A DNA stretch of 64,000 nucleotides from Candidatus Tisiphia endosymbiont of Dioctria linearis. Lineage in GTDB: Bacteria > Pseudomonadota > Alphaproteobacteria > Rickettsiales > Rickettsiaceae. The notes under the pieces were generated by a model. That model ran no database searches, was not told where the DNA came from, and saw only the letters and a list, made by a program, of their open reading frames with translations. The DNA lies in contig NZ_OZ032156.1 of the NCBI RefSeq assembly GCF_964026545.1, forward strand, positions 496,001-560,000. The letters run 5' to 3'. This document shows positions 37,121-47,307 of the stretch, one piece after another. The position numbers and the translations under genes were made by a program. Each line of letters starts with the position of its first letter. Position 1 is the first letter of the stretch.

Positions 37121-38743
37121 TTATCCAATTAATAAATAATTCATTTTGAATTTTTGTAAGCAAACACCTACACAATGTATAATATATGGCTTTAAAAGTT
37201 TTTCATCACTTACTATACCATCTTTATTAGACGCCACTAATAGTCCAGAAGCAAATTTTTCAAACATTTTTTCTTCAATCTGCTGGATAGAATTTGTACC
37301 ATCTAATAGTTCAATAATATATTTTTCATGCAATTGCAATGGAACCAAAGCATTAATTCGATTTGTCACAACCAAATTAGTTTGTCCTAACTTTTGAGCC
37401 TGATATCTTACTAACTCACTTACTTTTGGTTTTGATGAGACATCATATATTGAGCTAGGTTTTGTTGCGAATATTTGCACATACCCTTGTAACACCAGTT
37501 TTATAATTACAGAATCTAATTCTTCCTTAAAATCTTTAAGTTGGAATTTCTCTAACTTTTTCATAGCCAGTTTAGAGACTTGATCTAAAGTCAAAGGATT
37601 ACCAATATTATCGGCATAAACATAGAAGACGGTCTTCATTATAGAAGAAGACGTTGAAATACCAGGGGATTCTGAATTATTATAATAAAATTCCAAATTT
37701 TCTACTGCATTGTTTAAATCCACCTCACTTTCAAGCCTGACTGGTATGATATTAAAAGTAGTATAGAAGTCAGATAATTTACTTGGTTCAATTGTCCTAT
37801 TGATCATGACATTATTGTGACATAACAAAGTAGTTCTAAATTTACGATTAGTAATAAAGTCCATATATTGTTCAGTTCTTACAATATCATTTATCGATTG
37901 TAATTTTTCTGCCGTCTTTTCCGGCAAATTACCGACAAACATAGCAGAAAGTGAGGAATCTCCAAGATAATTCAGATTATGTTTTCTAGCGTTACTTACA
38001 AATTCCTGGAAGTAAAAAGCTGTATTCTCTTCTCCGAGATATTCGTGTAACAAATATGAATTGCCTAACTTCTTAAGAAAGTTAGTTTCGTGCTGTAAGA
38101 ACTTAGAATAAGGACTCTCTGATTTTTCTAGAGAATCACTAACAAAATCTAATAATAATTTAGCTTGTTGTAGTTTATCATGGTTATCAGTAAAGATAGC
38201 ACTATGAAACATCATCATATCTCTAATAGTTTTCTGCATATTCCAACCTGGCAGAGTATTATAGCTGATAAAGGCAATACCATTAGGACTTAATAATTTA
38301 CTAGATATTTCAAAAATCTTGTTACAAACCACATCCGGCACCCAAGAAATTACCCCATGACAAATTATATAATCAAATTTACCAAATGATTCATCAATAT
38401 CCAATATCGATAAACATTTTAGCTCAATATTCTTTAGACCTAAACTCTTTACTACTTCCAATCCGTTATTAATTTGTACTTTTGACAAGTCAATCCCTAA
38501 AGAATAAGATTCTGGATAACTTTCGGCAAAATCAATCATATTACCGCCTTCACCGCAACCAATATCAAGTATCCTAGCATTTTCTACCATAGGAGGTTGC
38601 ATGCCAAATACTAGACCTATAGTTCTTAAATGCTCTGGTCTTGTATAAGCAAAAGGAAAACTTTCATAAGGAAAATCATCATAGTTAATATCATTGGTTT
38701 GATTCTTTGACAAACCATCATTAGGATTGTTTTTTTGACCCAT
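37121..38743 (-). CDS. SAM-dependent methyltransferase with regulatory domain, PKMT-like
   Basis: A 540-residue class I methyltransferase. The SAM site is [13 protein letters not shown] near residues 56-68; [12 protein letters not shown] and [12 protein letters not shown] follow. The C-terminal half has the regulatory/C-terminal domains of the family. It closely resembles, by pattern, the Rickettsia protein-lysine methyltransferases PKMT1/PKMT2 ([13 protein letters not shown] start and DIGCGEGG), which methylate lysines of the OmpB surface protein. If so, it shields surface proteins from host ubiquitylation. The ATG at 38743 is preferred to a TTG at 38755. It precedes ppa by 4 bases, and the two are one operon. 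Confidence 0.75.
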   Translation of the reverse strand: MGQKNNPNDGLSKNQTNDINYDDFPYESFPFAYTRPEHLRTIGLVFGMQPPMVENARILDIGCGEGGNMIDFAESYPESYSLGIDLSKVQINNGLEVVKSLGLKNIELKCLSILDIDESFGKFDYIICHGVISWVPDVVCNKIFEISSKLLSPNGIAFISYNTLPGWNMQKTIRDMMMFHSAIFTDNHDKLQQAKLLLDFVSDSLEKSESPYSKFLQHETNFLKKLGNSYLLHEYLGEENTAFYFQEFVSNARKHNLNYLGDSSLSAMFVGNLPEKTAEKLQSINDIVRTEQYMDFITNRKFRTTLLCHNNVMINRTIEPSKLSDFYTTFNIIPVRLESEVDLNNAVENLEFYYNNSESPGISTSSSIMKTVFYVYADNIGNPLTLDQVSKLAMKKLEKFQLKDFKEELDSVIIKLVLQGYVQIFATKPSSIYDVSSKPKVSELVRYQAQKLGQTNLVVTNRINALVPLQLHEKYIIELLDGTNSIQQIEEKMFEKFASGLLVASNKDGIVSDEKLLKPYIIHCVGVCLQKFKMNYLLIG

Positions 38744-39023
38744 AATTTGTTCCAAATTAATTAATATTAAAGTAATGATTTTTAGTTGATTTAGTGTTTT
38801 TAAGCAAGATATTTTTATATTATTTTAAGATAAATATCTATGGTTTTAATGTCATCCCTACTTCGGTGCAGGATCATGAATAACATTTAAATTTCTTTTG
38901 ATGTTATTTCTTCTTGATCTTTTTATAGTATATCCTATATTTATGATTTGTTTCGTACAAGTGAGTCTTTTTACCTCCATTTGGAATAAGAATAATTATT
39001 TTTCCATTTGCAGTGTTTTAAAA

Positions 39024-39098
39024 GCGGGTGTAGCTCAGGGGTAGAGCGCTACCTTGCCAAGGTCGAAGTCGAGGGTTCGAATCCCTTCACCCGCTCCA
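39024..39098 (+). tRNA. tRNA-Gly (GCC)
   Basis: GCGGGTG pairs with CACCCGC; the D arm is AGCTCAGGGGTAGAGC, the anticodon loop TTGCCAA (GCC), the T arm GAGGGTTCGAATCCCTT, and CCA is encoded. 75 bases. It lies 56 bases before cycM, in the same direction. The 38744-39023 gap before it shows no gene. Confidence 0.95.
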
Positions 39099-39154
39099 GT
39101 ACAAAACTATCTTATGGTAATACATATTCTCTCTACGGAGACGACACTAAACAT

Positions 39155-39682
39155 ATGTCTGGAATAGAGTTAAATAAAATTGCTGCTTCTATTTTATTAG
39201 CCAGTTTAATTGCAATGATGGTAGGGTTTATAACAGATATTCTGTATAAGCCAGTTTTACATCCTGAATCTCGAGGCTACAAAGTAGAAGTAACAGAAGA
39301 TTCGCCTAATGGATCTGATGCGAACGCGATTGCGGAAGCACCAGTGAATATAGAGGAATTGATGAAAACTGCTAATGCTGAGGCGGGAAGGGAAATAGCA
39401 AAAAAATGCTTAATGTGCCATTCCTTTGACAATAGTAAAGCTAATAAGGTTGGACCACATCTATGGAATATCGTTGGGACGGAAAAAGCTAAAGCAGAGA
39501 ATTATAAATATTCAACTGCTCTATCTAGCAAAGGGGGAATATGGGATGAAGAAAGTTTATTTCATTTTTTGCATAAACCTAGCCAATATATACCTGGAAC
39601 AAAGATGTCTTTTGCTGGTTTAAATAAGCCTCAAGATATAGCTAATGTTATAATGTTTTTAAAGACATTTGTTCATGACTAA
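39155..39682 (+). CDS. cycM: Membrane-anchored cytochrome c (CycM)
   Basis: A 175-residue c-type cytochrome with an uncleaved N-terminal anchor (ILLASLIAMMVGFITDIL, residues 12-29), an Asp/Glu linker and a class I cytochrome domain. The haem site is KKCLMCHSF, and GTKMSFAG gives the axial Met. It carries electrons between complex III and cytochrome oxidase on the periplasmic side. The frame is open further upstream through tRNA-Gly, but ATG 39155 with CGGAGA in front is the real start. Confidence 0.9.
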   Translation: MSGIELNKIAASILLASLIAMMVGFITDILYKPVLHPESRGYKVEVTEDSPNGSDANAIAEAPVNIEELMKTANAEAGREIAKKCLMCHSFDNSKANKVGPHLWNIVGTEKAKAENYKYSTALSSKGGIWDEESLFHFLHKPSQYIPGTKMSFAGLNKPQDIANVIMFLKTFVHD

Positions 39683-39759
39683 ATGATAATTGCTTGAACC
39701 AACTAAAATTATTTCAAAGTAAACTTAGCTTATTATCATTCCATTCGTTATTATTCTAG

Positions 39760-39916
39760 GCTCTGTGAACAAAATTTAAATTGCTAGATTTCGACTCTTT
39801 TTAGCTGCAAATTATAAGATTTTTTTGAAATAGAACTAACTATTCCGGCAAAAATCTTATTAATTTTCGCTTAAAAATACTCAAAATCTAAACAATTAAA
39901 ATTTTGTTCACAGAGC
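39760..39916. mobile_element. MITE with CTAG flanks, copy 2 (inverted)
   Basis: The same 157 bp element as at 23997, in the opposite orientation, flanked by CTAG at 39756-39759 and 39917-39920. The rest of the 39683-40073 gap shows no gene. Confidence 0.85.
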
Positions 39917-40073
39917 CTAGTCATTTTGTGTATTTCTTTATTTTTTTAATAATTATAATATTCCTGTTTTTAATGAGATAGGATATGGTTGTTTACAATT
40001 GTTTAACCAGGAGTTATAGTAGGAATTGTCTTAATTAATAACCTCAGAATCGAAGATTAATTAAAGGTATCAT

Positions 40074-40541
40074 ATGAGCATCTTTGAAATTTCAATAGTA
40101 GAATGGTGGCTGATCGCTGGCATTATTTGTATAATTATAGAATTTGCTAATATTCCAAATGTTGGTTTTTTATTTTTGGGTTTAGGCGGAATATCCAATA
40201 CAATAATATTGAGTAATTATCCGAATCTTTTAAAATACCAGTATATAGTTTTTGGTTTTGCTTCTTTTATATGGTTGATTATTTTATGGTATCCACTAAA
40301 ATTCTATGTTAGCAAAAAACATGGTAAATACGAGTATTCTGATATGTTCGGTCAAGAAGTACAAGTATATAGTAATGAACTCCTAGTAGGAGAAAAAGGA
40401 CAGGTATTGTGGTCAGGAACGATTATGAATGCCAAACTCAGCAGAGACTCTGTAAAATCAGCGTATAAAGGAGACACGCTTCGCATAATACAAATTGATG
40501 GTAATGTTCTTATATGTACTGCAGAAAATTTGAAGAAGTGA
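40074..40541 (+). CDS. NfeD-like membrane protein
   Basis: A 155-residue protein with an N-terminal membrane part (WWLIAGIICIIIEFANIPNVGFLFLGLGG and a second pair near residues 55-75) and a soluble C-terminal OB-fold-like domain (GQEVQVYSNELLVGEKGQVLWSGT, then LRIIQIDGNVLICTAE). This is the short NfeD form that pairs with stomatin/prohibitin-like proteins in membrane microdomains. No such partner gene is adjacent. It is followed after 10 bases by a P-loop gene on the same strand. Confidence 0.75.
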   Translation: MSIFEISIVEWWLIAGIICIIIEFANIPNVGFLFLGLGGISNTIILSNYPNLLKYQYIVFGFASFIWLIILWYPLKFYVSKKHGKYEYSDMFGQEVQVYSNELLVGEKGQVLWSGTIMNAKLSRDSVKSAYKGDTLRIIQIDGNVLICTAENLKK

Positions 40542-40551
40542 GATCAACAAA

Positions 40552-41097
40552 GTGGCTACTATTATTATCTACCTAATAGGAAAACCAGGAACCGGAAAGT
40601 ATACTATAGCAAAAGAAATAGCAAGGGCTGGTTATAGTATATGTGATAACCAACATATCAATAATCCTATTTTTTCACTACTAAATTATGATGGATTAAC
40701 TCCTATTCCAGAATTTGCTTGGGATGCAATTAGACTTATACGAGATGGTATTTTTAATTTTTTAAGCCAAGAAATTAGTAATAGTTATGTTCTTACCAAT
40801 TGTCTGTATGAAGTTGATGGTGATCGTAAGCTTTTTAACCAAGTACAACAGCTAGCAATAAATCGCAGATCAGTGTTTATTCCAGTAAAATTACTGATTT
40901 CAGAAGAAGAAAATATTAAACGAATTCAACATCTAGATAGGCTGCTTCGTTATAAATCAATCGATGTACAAGATGTTTATCCAGAATATCCATTAATTCA
41001 AATTTCTCATCCTAATTTATTTGAGCTTGATGTTACAAATCTCTCTGCTAGTGAGGCTGCAAGGAATATATTACAGCATGTTAAGTTCTATAGCTAA
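40552..41097 (+). CDS. P-loop NTPase/kinase of unknown substrate
   Basis: A 181-residue protein with a Walker A motif close to the N-terminus (YLIGKPGTGKYTIAKEIA, residues 7-24). The rest resembles a small-molecule kinase (shikimate/gluconate kinase-like, AAA_33 type): NQHINNP, a helical lid with NIKRIQHLDRLLRYK near 128, and ELDVTNLSASEA near 165. The start is GTG. It lies 10 bases after the NfeD-like gene and is probably cotranscribed. The substrate cannot be told from the sequence. Confidence 0.65.
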   Translation: MATIIIYLIGKPGTGKYTIAKEIARAGYSICDNQHINNPIFSLLNYDGLTPIPEFAWDAIRLIRDGIFNFLSQEISNSYVLTNCLYEVDGDRKLFNQVQQLAINRRSVFIPVKLLISEEENIKRIQHLDRLLRYKSIDVQDVYPEYPLIQISHPNLFELDVTNLSASEAARNILQHVKFYS

Positions 41098-41129
41098 ACA
41101 AGGAGTACTCAAAGTTTACAAACGTCTAT

Positions 41130-41245
41130 AGGCTCTGTGAAGAACCACTTTAGTGGCAACGAAGCAATCTACTCACCAAGCGTCACTGCGAGACCATGTA
41201 ATGGTCGAAGCAATCCATTTCTAATTGAATTTATTTCAGGATGAC
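41130..41245. repeat. Palindromic repeat at the 3' end of rimM
   Basis: GGCTCTGTGAAG, then CGAAGCAATC, GCGTCACTGCGAGACCATGT and GAAGCAATCCATT to CAGGATGACTC. Its right end overlaps the last codons of rimM and supplies the stop. Confidence 0.6.
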
Positions 41246-41736
41246 TCGAATTTTGTAAGAATAGCATGTTCTTTAGTAATTACTGGAAAAAACTGTTTGT
41301 TAAAAGGAAATAACTCTACTGTTTTATTGTTGACAAACTCAATTTCAATAATATCACCTGCATTAAAATTAAAAATATTTATAATTTTTCCGATAACGAC
41401 TAAATTGGCATCTAGTACTAATAAACCTTTTAAGTCTTCAATGTAAAATTCCTCTTCACTTAAGGAAGGGAAATCTGACCTATGACAAAAAAGCTTACAT
41501 CCTTTTAATCCTTCAGCGGAGGTTCTATTATTCACTTGGTTAAATCTACATATTATATCACCTTTAGAATTTTGACTAAGTAGTTTAAGAATAATTTTTT
41601 CTCCTAATTCATCAACTAAATTCATTTTAATGATATTAGTATTTGGAATAGTAAAAGATTTTACTATAACATTGCCCTTTATTCCTTGTGCTGATAGTAC
41701 TACACCAACAAAAATTAAACCTTCTTTAGACATCAT
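41236..41736 (-). CDS. rimM: Ribosome maturation factor RimM
   Basis: A 166-residue protein with the RimM N-terminal domain (FVGVVLSAQGIKGNVIVKSF) and the PRC-barrel (EEFYIEDLKGLLVLD to VELFPFNKQFFPVI). It helps 30S assembly by binding S19. The last residues (ESS, then stop) come from a palindromic repeat, which has probably replaced the native end, but the domain is complete. rimM is usually followed by trmD; here there is only a repeat. It starts 19 bases downstream of the MFS gene's stop codon. Confidence 0.9.
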   Translation of the reverse strand: MMSKEGLIFVGVVLSAQGIKGNVIVKSFTIPNTNIIKMNLVDELGEKIILKLLSQNSKGDIICRFNQVNNRTSAEGLKGCKLFCHRSDFPSLSEEEFYIEDLKGLLVLDANLVVIGKIINIFNFNAGDIIEIEFVNNKTVELFPFNKQFFPVITKEHAILTKFESS

Positions 41737-41754
41737 TTAACCATATAATACTAC

Positions 41755-43110
41755 CTAATTCATTAAGAGAAACCATTTTTTCTTTTTAGGATAATTTCCA
41801 GTCGTTTTCTCTAATTTTTCAAAATGCAATATGCCAAAACTATATCCAATCATGATTGAAATTGTAATAATCAGCAATCCATAATTACCTAAATATTCTG
41901 TTAAATAAATAAGCCCAAAAGATGTGATAACATACATCACCATACGTGATACAGCATATATAAAACCACAATAAGTAAAACGTTTAAAAATAGGAAAATA
42001 TTTGTAAAAAATTGATGTAGCTGGAGTGAAACGAGGTACAAAAAACATCATAAATGACTGGAGTAAAAGAATATCAAATGGCGTTCTAACATTATTTAAT
42101 AAGTATGGATAAATCAAAATAAAACCCCAGAAAATTACTAGTCTGATTTTTAAAATCACTATAGGATATATATAATAACTTAAATATACCAATGGCAAAA
42201 TTCCTAACATTTCTGCCACTGAAACGAAGACATTTTGGCGAATGACTTGTTCAGCCGTATAACCAAAATTATTTCTAAGAATTTCTCCACAATAAACAAA
42301 TGCTAAATAAAAACATACCGGCCAAGTACAACCCATTAAAAAACAAGATAAGGTTGTGATTTTATTAACTTTTTTTGTCCAAATAGGGTTATTTTTTAGT
42401 ATATCTTGTTCTTCATTAATGTCTGCAAAAATTCTTTTTATTCGCCGTTTTGTGTCGACAAATTCTGGGGCTTCTCGTAAAGTCGTCCTAGCTACTGAAC
42501 CAATTAACGCAACTGATGCACCAAACCAAAAAGCATAACGCCAATTGAAATTGCAAGAGGTAGCAATAGATGCAATGCCCAAAGCAAATGTTCCCCCTAA
42601 TATAGATAAGAAAACCAATAATGATACAGCTGAATATTGTTGTGGTGGTTTTATAGTTTCAGTCAAATATAGCTCTGCCCCTATTATTTCTCCCATGGAA
42701 CTAATACCTTGCACAATAAGACATATTGATAAAATCACAGTAGCAGTGATACCTATTTCAGCATAAGTTGGTAAATTAGCAATGATAAGACAAGAAATTG
42801 CCATCATGAAAGTGGTGATAATAACGGTTGATTTACGACCTACATTATCACCAATCCATCCAAAAATTAACGCCCCTATAGGTCTCAATAAATATGTAGC
42901 ACAAAAAGTAAAGGATAAAAGTAATTGTGCTGCATACGGGTCATATTTTGGGAAAAAAAGTTCATTAAGAACTACCATCATATGTATATAGAGCATCAGA
43001 TCAAAATATTCTAAGAATGTACCGACTGAGAGTAACAAAACGACCTTTTTTTGTTTTTTAGTTAGATTGCTTTGAATATGTCCCCCCTCTTTTTGTACCA
43101 ATCTGCTCAT
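41755..43110 (-). CDS. MFS transporter, ProP-like
   Basis: A 451-residue transporter of the major facilitator superfamily with 12 membrane helices. The loop 2-3 signature (LIFGWIGDNVGRKSTVIITTF) and a TLREAPEF segment after helix 6 are typical of the ProP/MHS subfamily, which is expanded in Rickettsia. It probably moves a zwitterion, osmolyte or metabolite with protons; the substrate is unknown. I prefer the ATG at 43110 (GGGAG lies further upstream); a TTG nine codons before it would be the longer start. Confidence 0.8.
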   Translation of the reverse strand: MSRLVQKEGGHIQSNLTKKQKKVVLLLSVGTFLEYFDLMLYIHMMVVLNELFFPKYDPYAAQLLLSFTFCATYLLRPIGALIFGWIGDNVGRKSTVIITTFMMAISCLIIANLPTYAEIGITATVILSICLIVQGISSMGEIIGAELYLTETIKPPQQYSAVSLLVFLSILGGTFALGIASIATSCNFNWRYAFWFGASVALIGSVARTTLREAPEFVDTKRRIKRIFADINEEQDILKNNPIWTKKVNKITTLSCFLMGCTWPVCFYLAFVYCGEILRNNFGYTAEQVIRQNVFVSVAEMLGILPLVYLSYYIYPIVILKIRLVIFWGFILIYPYLLNNVRTPFDILLLQSFMMFFVPRFTPATSIFYKYFPIFKRFTYCGFIYAVSRMVMYVITSFGLIYLTEYLGNYGLLIITISIMIGYSFGILHFEKLEKTTGNYPKKKKWFLLMN

Positions 43111-43206
43111 TTTTGCTTTTATATTCTCCCTATTCAATTGACTATACTATTAACCATATCTTTAAAAGGCTTATTCTTATACCAAATTGAGATTACTTAC
43201 CCCTCC

Positions 43207-44166
43207 CTAACTTTGAACCAGCTTTTTTTTGTTTTTTACTTTAAGATTTGTTGCAACTTTAGTTGACTTTATTTTTCTGCTATATGTTTTTGATGGTACC
43301 GTTATCTTTGCTATCAATTTATTAGCCATTGTCTTATTACTGCTCAGTTTATCAAAATGCGTATCTAATAGTTTTACCATTTGCAAATTTCTAGACTCAG
43401 CAGATCTGCCACCAGTGACAATAGCAACCAATGATTTGTTTTTTCTAGTTGCAGCAGTAATCAAGTTATAGCCAGCTGGAGTGGTATAGCCAGTTTTTAA
43501 CCCTTCAACTCCTTCATAAGTTTCATTCACTTTATTATGCCCTCGTATAGTTTTACCTCTAAAAACAAAGTTATTTTTAGAAAAATAACTATAATATTTG
43601 GGAAAATCTCGCTTAATAGCTATAGATAGTTTAGCAAGATCCCGAGCGGTAGTTTTTTGACAAGGATGATGCCATCCAGAAGCATTTTTAAAATAAGTAT
43701 CTCTCATACCAAGCTGATGAGCCCGAATAGTCATCAACTGAGCAAATTTTTCCTCACTACCTTTGATATTTTCAGCTACAACCATAGCCGCGTCATTTGC
43801 AGATTTAACAATTAGGGCTAAAATAGCCTCTCTTACAGTAATAGATTCTTTCGCTCTAAGCCCTAGCTTACATGGCAACATTCTTTCTGCATTTTTTGAA
43901 ACATATAATTTTTGGTTCATTGATAATCTGCCAGATTCTACTGCTTCAAATAATAAATACAAGGTCATTAGTTTTGTCAATGAAGCTGGATATATTTTAG
44001 TAGTAGAATTTCTATCATGCAATATTCTACCGGTTTTGCAATCTACAACAAGACTTGTCTGAGTTGGCAAAGATACCGGCTTTTTTGCAGCATAAGCAGG
44101 ACATGAACTTATACTGAACGTTATTATACAGGAAAAAAATAGCAATAGTTGTAATCGCATTAACAT
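43207..44166 (-). CDS. dacF: D-alanyl-D-alanine carboxypeptidase (DacF/PBP5-6 type)
   Basis: A 319-residue penicillin-binding protein with a signal peptide (LLLFFSCIITFSISSCPAYA, cleavage after AYA). The active-site motifs are PASLTKLM (Ser-x-x-Lys), KSANDAA (S-x-N) and GLKTGYT (K-T-G). It trims the last D-Ala of the peptidoglycan stem peptide in the periplasm. The lysine-rich tail (KINSTKVATNLKVKNKKK-like) is short, so the usual C-terminal amphipathic anchor domain is reduced. Peptidoglycan genes mrdA, murJ and dapF nearby agree. Confidence 0.9.
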   Translation of the reverse strand: MLMRLQLLLFFSCIITFSISSCPAYAAKKPVSLPTQTSLVVDCKTGRILHDRNSTTKIYPASLTKLMTLYLLFEAVESGRLSMNQKLYVSKNAERMLPCKLGLRAKESITVREAILALIVKSANDAAMVVAENIKGSEEKFAQLMTIRAHQLGMRDTYFKNASGWHHPCQKTTARDLAKLSIAIKRDFPKYYSYFSKNNFVFRGKTIRGHNKVNETYEGVEGLKTGYTTPAGYNLITAATRKNKSLVAIVTGGRSAESRNLQMVKLLDTHFDKLSSNKTMANKLIAKITVPSKTYSRKIKSTKVATNLKVKNKKKLVQS

Positions 44167-44270
44167 AATTATATATTTTTATATATCTTGTTAAGATATA
44201 ACAATATTACAAGTCATAGCAAGATTAAAATATCGTTAAGATAAAAAATTATCCTAAACTGTAATCCTTA

Positions 44271-44304
44271 AAAATTTTTAATAATAACCTTTATTATTTT
44301 GTAA
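44271..44304 (-). terminator. Weak terminator after the AsmA-like gene
   Basis: On the minus strand AATAATAA-AGG-TTATTATT is followed by a run that includes TTTTT. The stem is only A-T, so strength is doubtful. Confidence 0.35.
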
Positions 44305-46906
44305 TTGTAGATTTTTTTTTGTTCTCTAAAGCCTTTGTTAATTCAGTTTCATCTAACGTTTTTATAGGGTCTAACATAGTACCTGATGTTTTTATTTTAA
44401 GATTTACAGGAGTATTTTGATTACTAGAATCGTTTAAATTAAGTTTTAAGTCTGCTATATAGAAAGATAATATTGAAGATAATGTCATGTCCCAATTATA
44501 TACATTTACAGCTAATGATGCAGACCCACTAGTATATTTCGTATTAAATACTACATCTTTTATTGTAACTATACCATTTTTTAACTGAATGTTGCCACGC
44601 AAACTATCCAACTCAGTTTGCCCTTGATACACAGCGTGGGCTAAATCTTCTTTTAAATATTTAAGATTATAATCTTTATTATTAACTTTTTCTATAAATG
44701 AATCAATGGAAAAGTTACTGATTTTAGCATTTTTTACGACAAACTCTGATTGAGTGCTAAGCTCATATAACAATTTTTTTAAACTATCACCATTAGTGGC
44801 GAGTGTTCCATTGATACTCATCCCCCCATAATTGTTTAGTAACCCTTTCGGAAAGATATTAGATAATTGAGCTAAATCAATAGAATTTAGGGCATAAACA
44901 AAGTTAAGAGTATATGGATCTAATAAAATATTACCTTCTGCTGCTAATTTACCAGAAAGTAGATTTGCTTCAAGGTTACTGATTTTAAATAAGGTATTGT
45001 TATTTGCTAAAGCAAATTTAATATCTTGTAATACTAGAGCATCCTGCATTATTTTTGATAACATGCCATCTAATTTTAACTCTATTTTTTCTAAATCAAA
45101 TTCATTTAGTAATTTATTTCGTAGATTAAGTAAAGATTCAGCCGTTAAATAGTTAACATTAAGAGAACCATCATTTATTGTAACTTCTAATTGTGGTTTA
45201 ATATTATTTGCTAACAAATTGGCACTAAGATTGATGTAATCACTATTGGTTCTTATATCAAGATTACTAATTTCAATATTACCTGGCGAAATATTTGCTA
45301 ATATATATGCTTTACCAAATGAATTATTTTCCATAAGTATATCATTGATCGTGATATCAAAATTACCTAAATAATCAACTGTCCTAATGGGAATATATTT
45401 AGCTAGATATGATTCATCTTTCATATTTTCTGACAAACTTTTGGCAAATTTCACCATTGGAGAAATTATCGGATAATCCTCTCTATTTAAATCTATCGAG
45501 GAGAAGTCAAGAATAGCTATAAAATGCGGCATAGAACCAATAAATCTAGCCGTAATATTACCGGTAACTTTAGTGTTTTCAGTTTTCAGCATAAGGTTTT
45601 GTAAATATACATCTATTAAAGTTAGTTTTAAATCTGAGGATAAAATAAAAGCTGTAGGCTTTTTACTAACTGCCTGTTGATAACCTAAAGTATTCAATAC
45701 AGAATTAAGGTCATTATGTTGCAAGTAAATTGTGCCATCAAATATACTTCTTACTGAGTTTTGAGTTACATTACCTACAAATTGAAAATTTCCTCCAGAT
45801 TTTATTGTACCAGAAAAATCATTAACCACTAATACCCCTTTGTCTAAATTAAGCAAAATTTTAGTATTATTTAATACCTCATCATTATTTAATATTATTT
45901 GATCAACTAAAATATTGGTGATAATTGATTTGTTATCAAAGAGAAACCTTAACCCAAAGACTGAATTGCTAAATTGTTTAATATTATTTGATGAGGTAAT
46001 TAGTGATTTTGTATCTATCTTAGGAAAATGTAATTTTATTATACTAGTGACCTCGTCACTTTTGTTCAAATATATTGAACCGTTACCTGCTAGTGAATTA
46101 GAATCTATAATTATATTTTCTAGTTTGAGTAATTGAGGAGTAGACAAAATGTCAAACTTGATATTTATCTTTTCATTCGGGTTAATTTTTCTAAATAAAG
46201 AATCTAAATCTGGTATAAGAATATGTAATATATCAGCTAAATGTTGTATTAGATATTCTGCTTTGCCATTTATTAGTTTAGAATCTATATAGGTTTCTAA
46301 CAGGTGAAAATTATAATCACTATTAGCGATAGTAAGGTCCAGATTTATTTGATTAGCATTTCTTTCAAAGAATCCAGATAATTTTCCCACATACCCCCCA
46401 TTTCCCTTGAATGAAATTTTACTAGAAATAGGATTGTTTTTAAATAGAGAGCAGTTATTTAAAGTAAGAATAGGTTGGTTATCTTTATTTAGAATAGTCA
46501 GATTTTTAACATCAAAATTTATATCTATTATACCATTTGTTATCAATGAACTAACTATCCTATCATGGTTTATAATGTCAAAATCCTGCTCATCTGAATA
46601 TATTGTGGCATTATTTATGGTTACAGCACTAATTTTTGGTCTAAGAATTAATAATGACCATGGAGCAAAGTAAATTTTTATATTTTCTAATTCTAGCCTT
46701 CCATCTTCTTTTATACGATCAATAGTCAAATAAGGTATAGGAAATTTAGTTATTTTTATGTTTTTTAGATTTTGAGGAGAAATTTTTAATTCATTGACAA
46801 AACTGTTACTGACAGAATTATAGTCAACAAAGTTTACAGCAACTAATATAGAGCATATTAACAATGAAATTGCAATGATAGTAAATATAATTATTCTTCT
46901 TATCAT
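44294..46906 (-). CDS. AsmA-like envelope protein
   Basis: An 870-residue protein with one N-terminal membrane helix (IIIFTIIAISLLICSILVAV) followed by the AsmA start (NFVDYNSVSNSFVNELK, then KITKFPIPYLTIDRI and FAPWSLLILRPKIS). The long middle is beta-rich, as in the repeating beta-groove that carries lipids between membranes; an AsmA_2-type C-terminal domain (GGMSINGTLATNGDSLKKLLYELS, then SFIEKVNN) ends it. By family it sits in the periplasm, anchored in the inner membrane, and helps outer-membrane assembly or phospholipid transport. Complete. Confidence 0.8.
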   Translation of the reverse strand: MIRRIIIFTIIAISLLICSILVAVNFVDYNSVSNSFVNELKISPQNLKNIKITKFPIPYLTIDRIKEDGRLELENIKIYFAPWSLLILRPKISAVTINNATIYSDEQDFDIINHDRIVSSLITNGIIDINFDVKNLTILNKDNQPILTLNNCSLFKNNPISSKISFKGNGGYVGKLSGFFERNANQINLDLTIANSDYNFHLLETYIDSKLINGKAEYLIQHLADILHILIPDLDSLFRKINPNEKINIKFDILSTPQLLKLENIIIDSNSLAGNGSIYLNKSDEVTSIIKLHFPKIDTKSLITSSNNIKQFSNSVFGLRFLFDNKSIITNILVDQIILNNDEVLNNTKILLNLDKGVLVVNDFSGTIKSGGNFQFVGNVTQNSVRSIFDGTIYLQHNDLNSVLNTLGYQQAVSKKPTAFILSSDLKLTLIDVYLQNLMLKTENTKVTGNITARFIGSMPHFIAILDFSSIDLNREDYPIISPMVKFAKSLSENMKDESYLAKYIPIRTVDYLGNFDITINDILMENNSFGKAYILANISPGNIEISNLDIRTNSDYINLSANLLANNIKPQLEVTINDGSLNVNYLTAESLLNLRNKLLNEFDLEKIELKLDGMLSKIMQDALVLQDIKFALANNNTLFKISNLEANLLSGKLAAEGNILLDPYTLNFVYALNSIDLAQLSNIFPKGLLNNYGGMSINGTLATNGDSLKKLLYELSTQSEFVVKNAKISNFSIDSFIEKVNNKDYNLKYLKEDLAHAVYQGQTELDSLRGNIQLKNGIVTIKDVVFNTKYTSGSASLAVNVYNWDMTLSSILSFYIADLKLNLNDSSNQNTPVNLKIKTSGTMLDPIKTLDETELTKALENKKKSTITK

Positions 46907-47118
46907 AAAAGATTACCCAATATCCAATATTACTAGGAGGTTGTTGAGAATAGTTCAAAATATAATTAACCTGAATTAGATATAACAAGTTATTGCAAAT
47001 TCGGCTATATCTATAAATATAACAGATTTTTATGTTCCACTAATAGCTGTTTTCATTATTTTGGCGGTATTGCTCATTTTTTGTGAGTGTTCACAGAAAA
47101 TAAGTTAAAGTACAAAAC

Positions 47119-47210
47119 ATCATTGCGAGAAGGCTTAAGCCAAGAAGTAATCCATTTCTAATCACTTTCCTGGATTGCTTCGTCGACCTTACGGTCTCCT
47201 CGCAATGACG
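47119..47210. repeat. Palindromic repeat
   Basis: CATCATTGCGAGAAGGC..TAATCCA and TGGATTGCTTCG..CTCGCAATGACG. The rest of the 46907-47307 gap is AT-rich and shows no gene. Confidence 0.75.
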
Positions 47211-47307
47211 CTTGGCGAGGCAGATTTTTTATTCATCATAAGAAAATAACAAAAAAATTCGTGAACGATCACTAAATATGTTCCCAAAACTTTGGTTTGC
47301 TTTCTGA

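Noticed and set aside
39008-39154. Upstream extension of the cytochrome c frame
   Set aside because: It reads through tRNA-Gly; the ATG at 39155 with CGGAGA in front is the real start.
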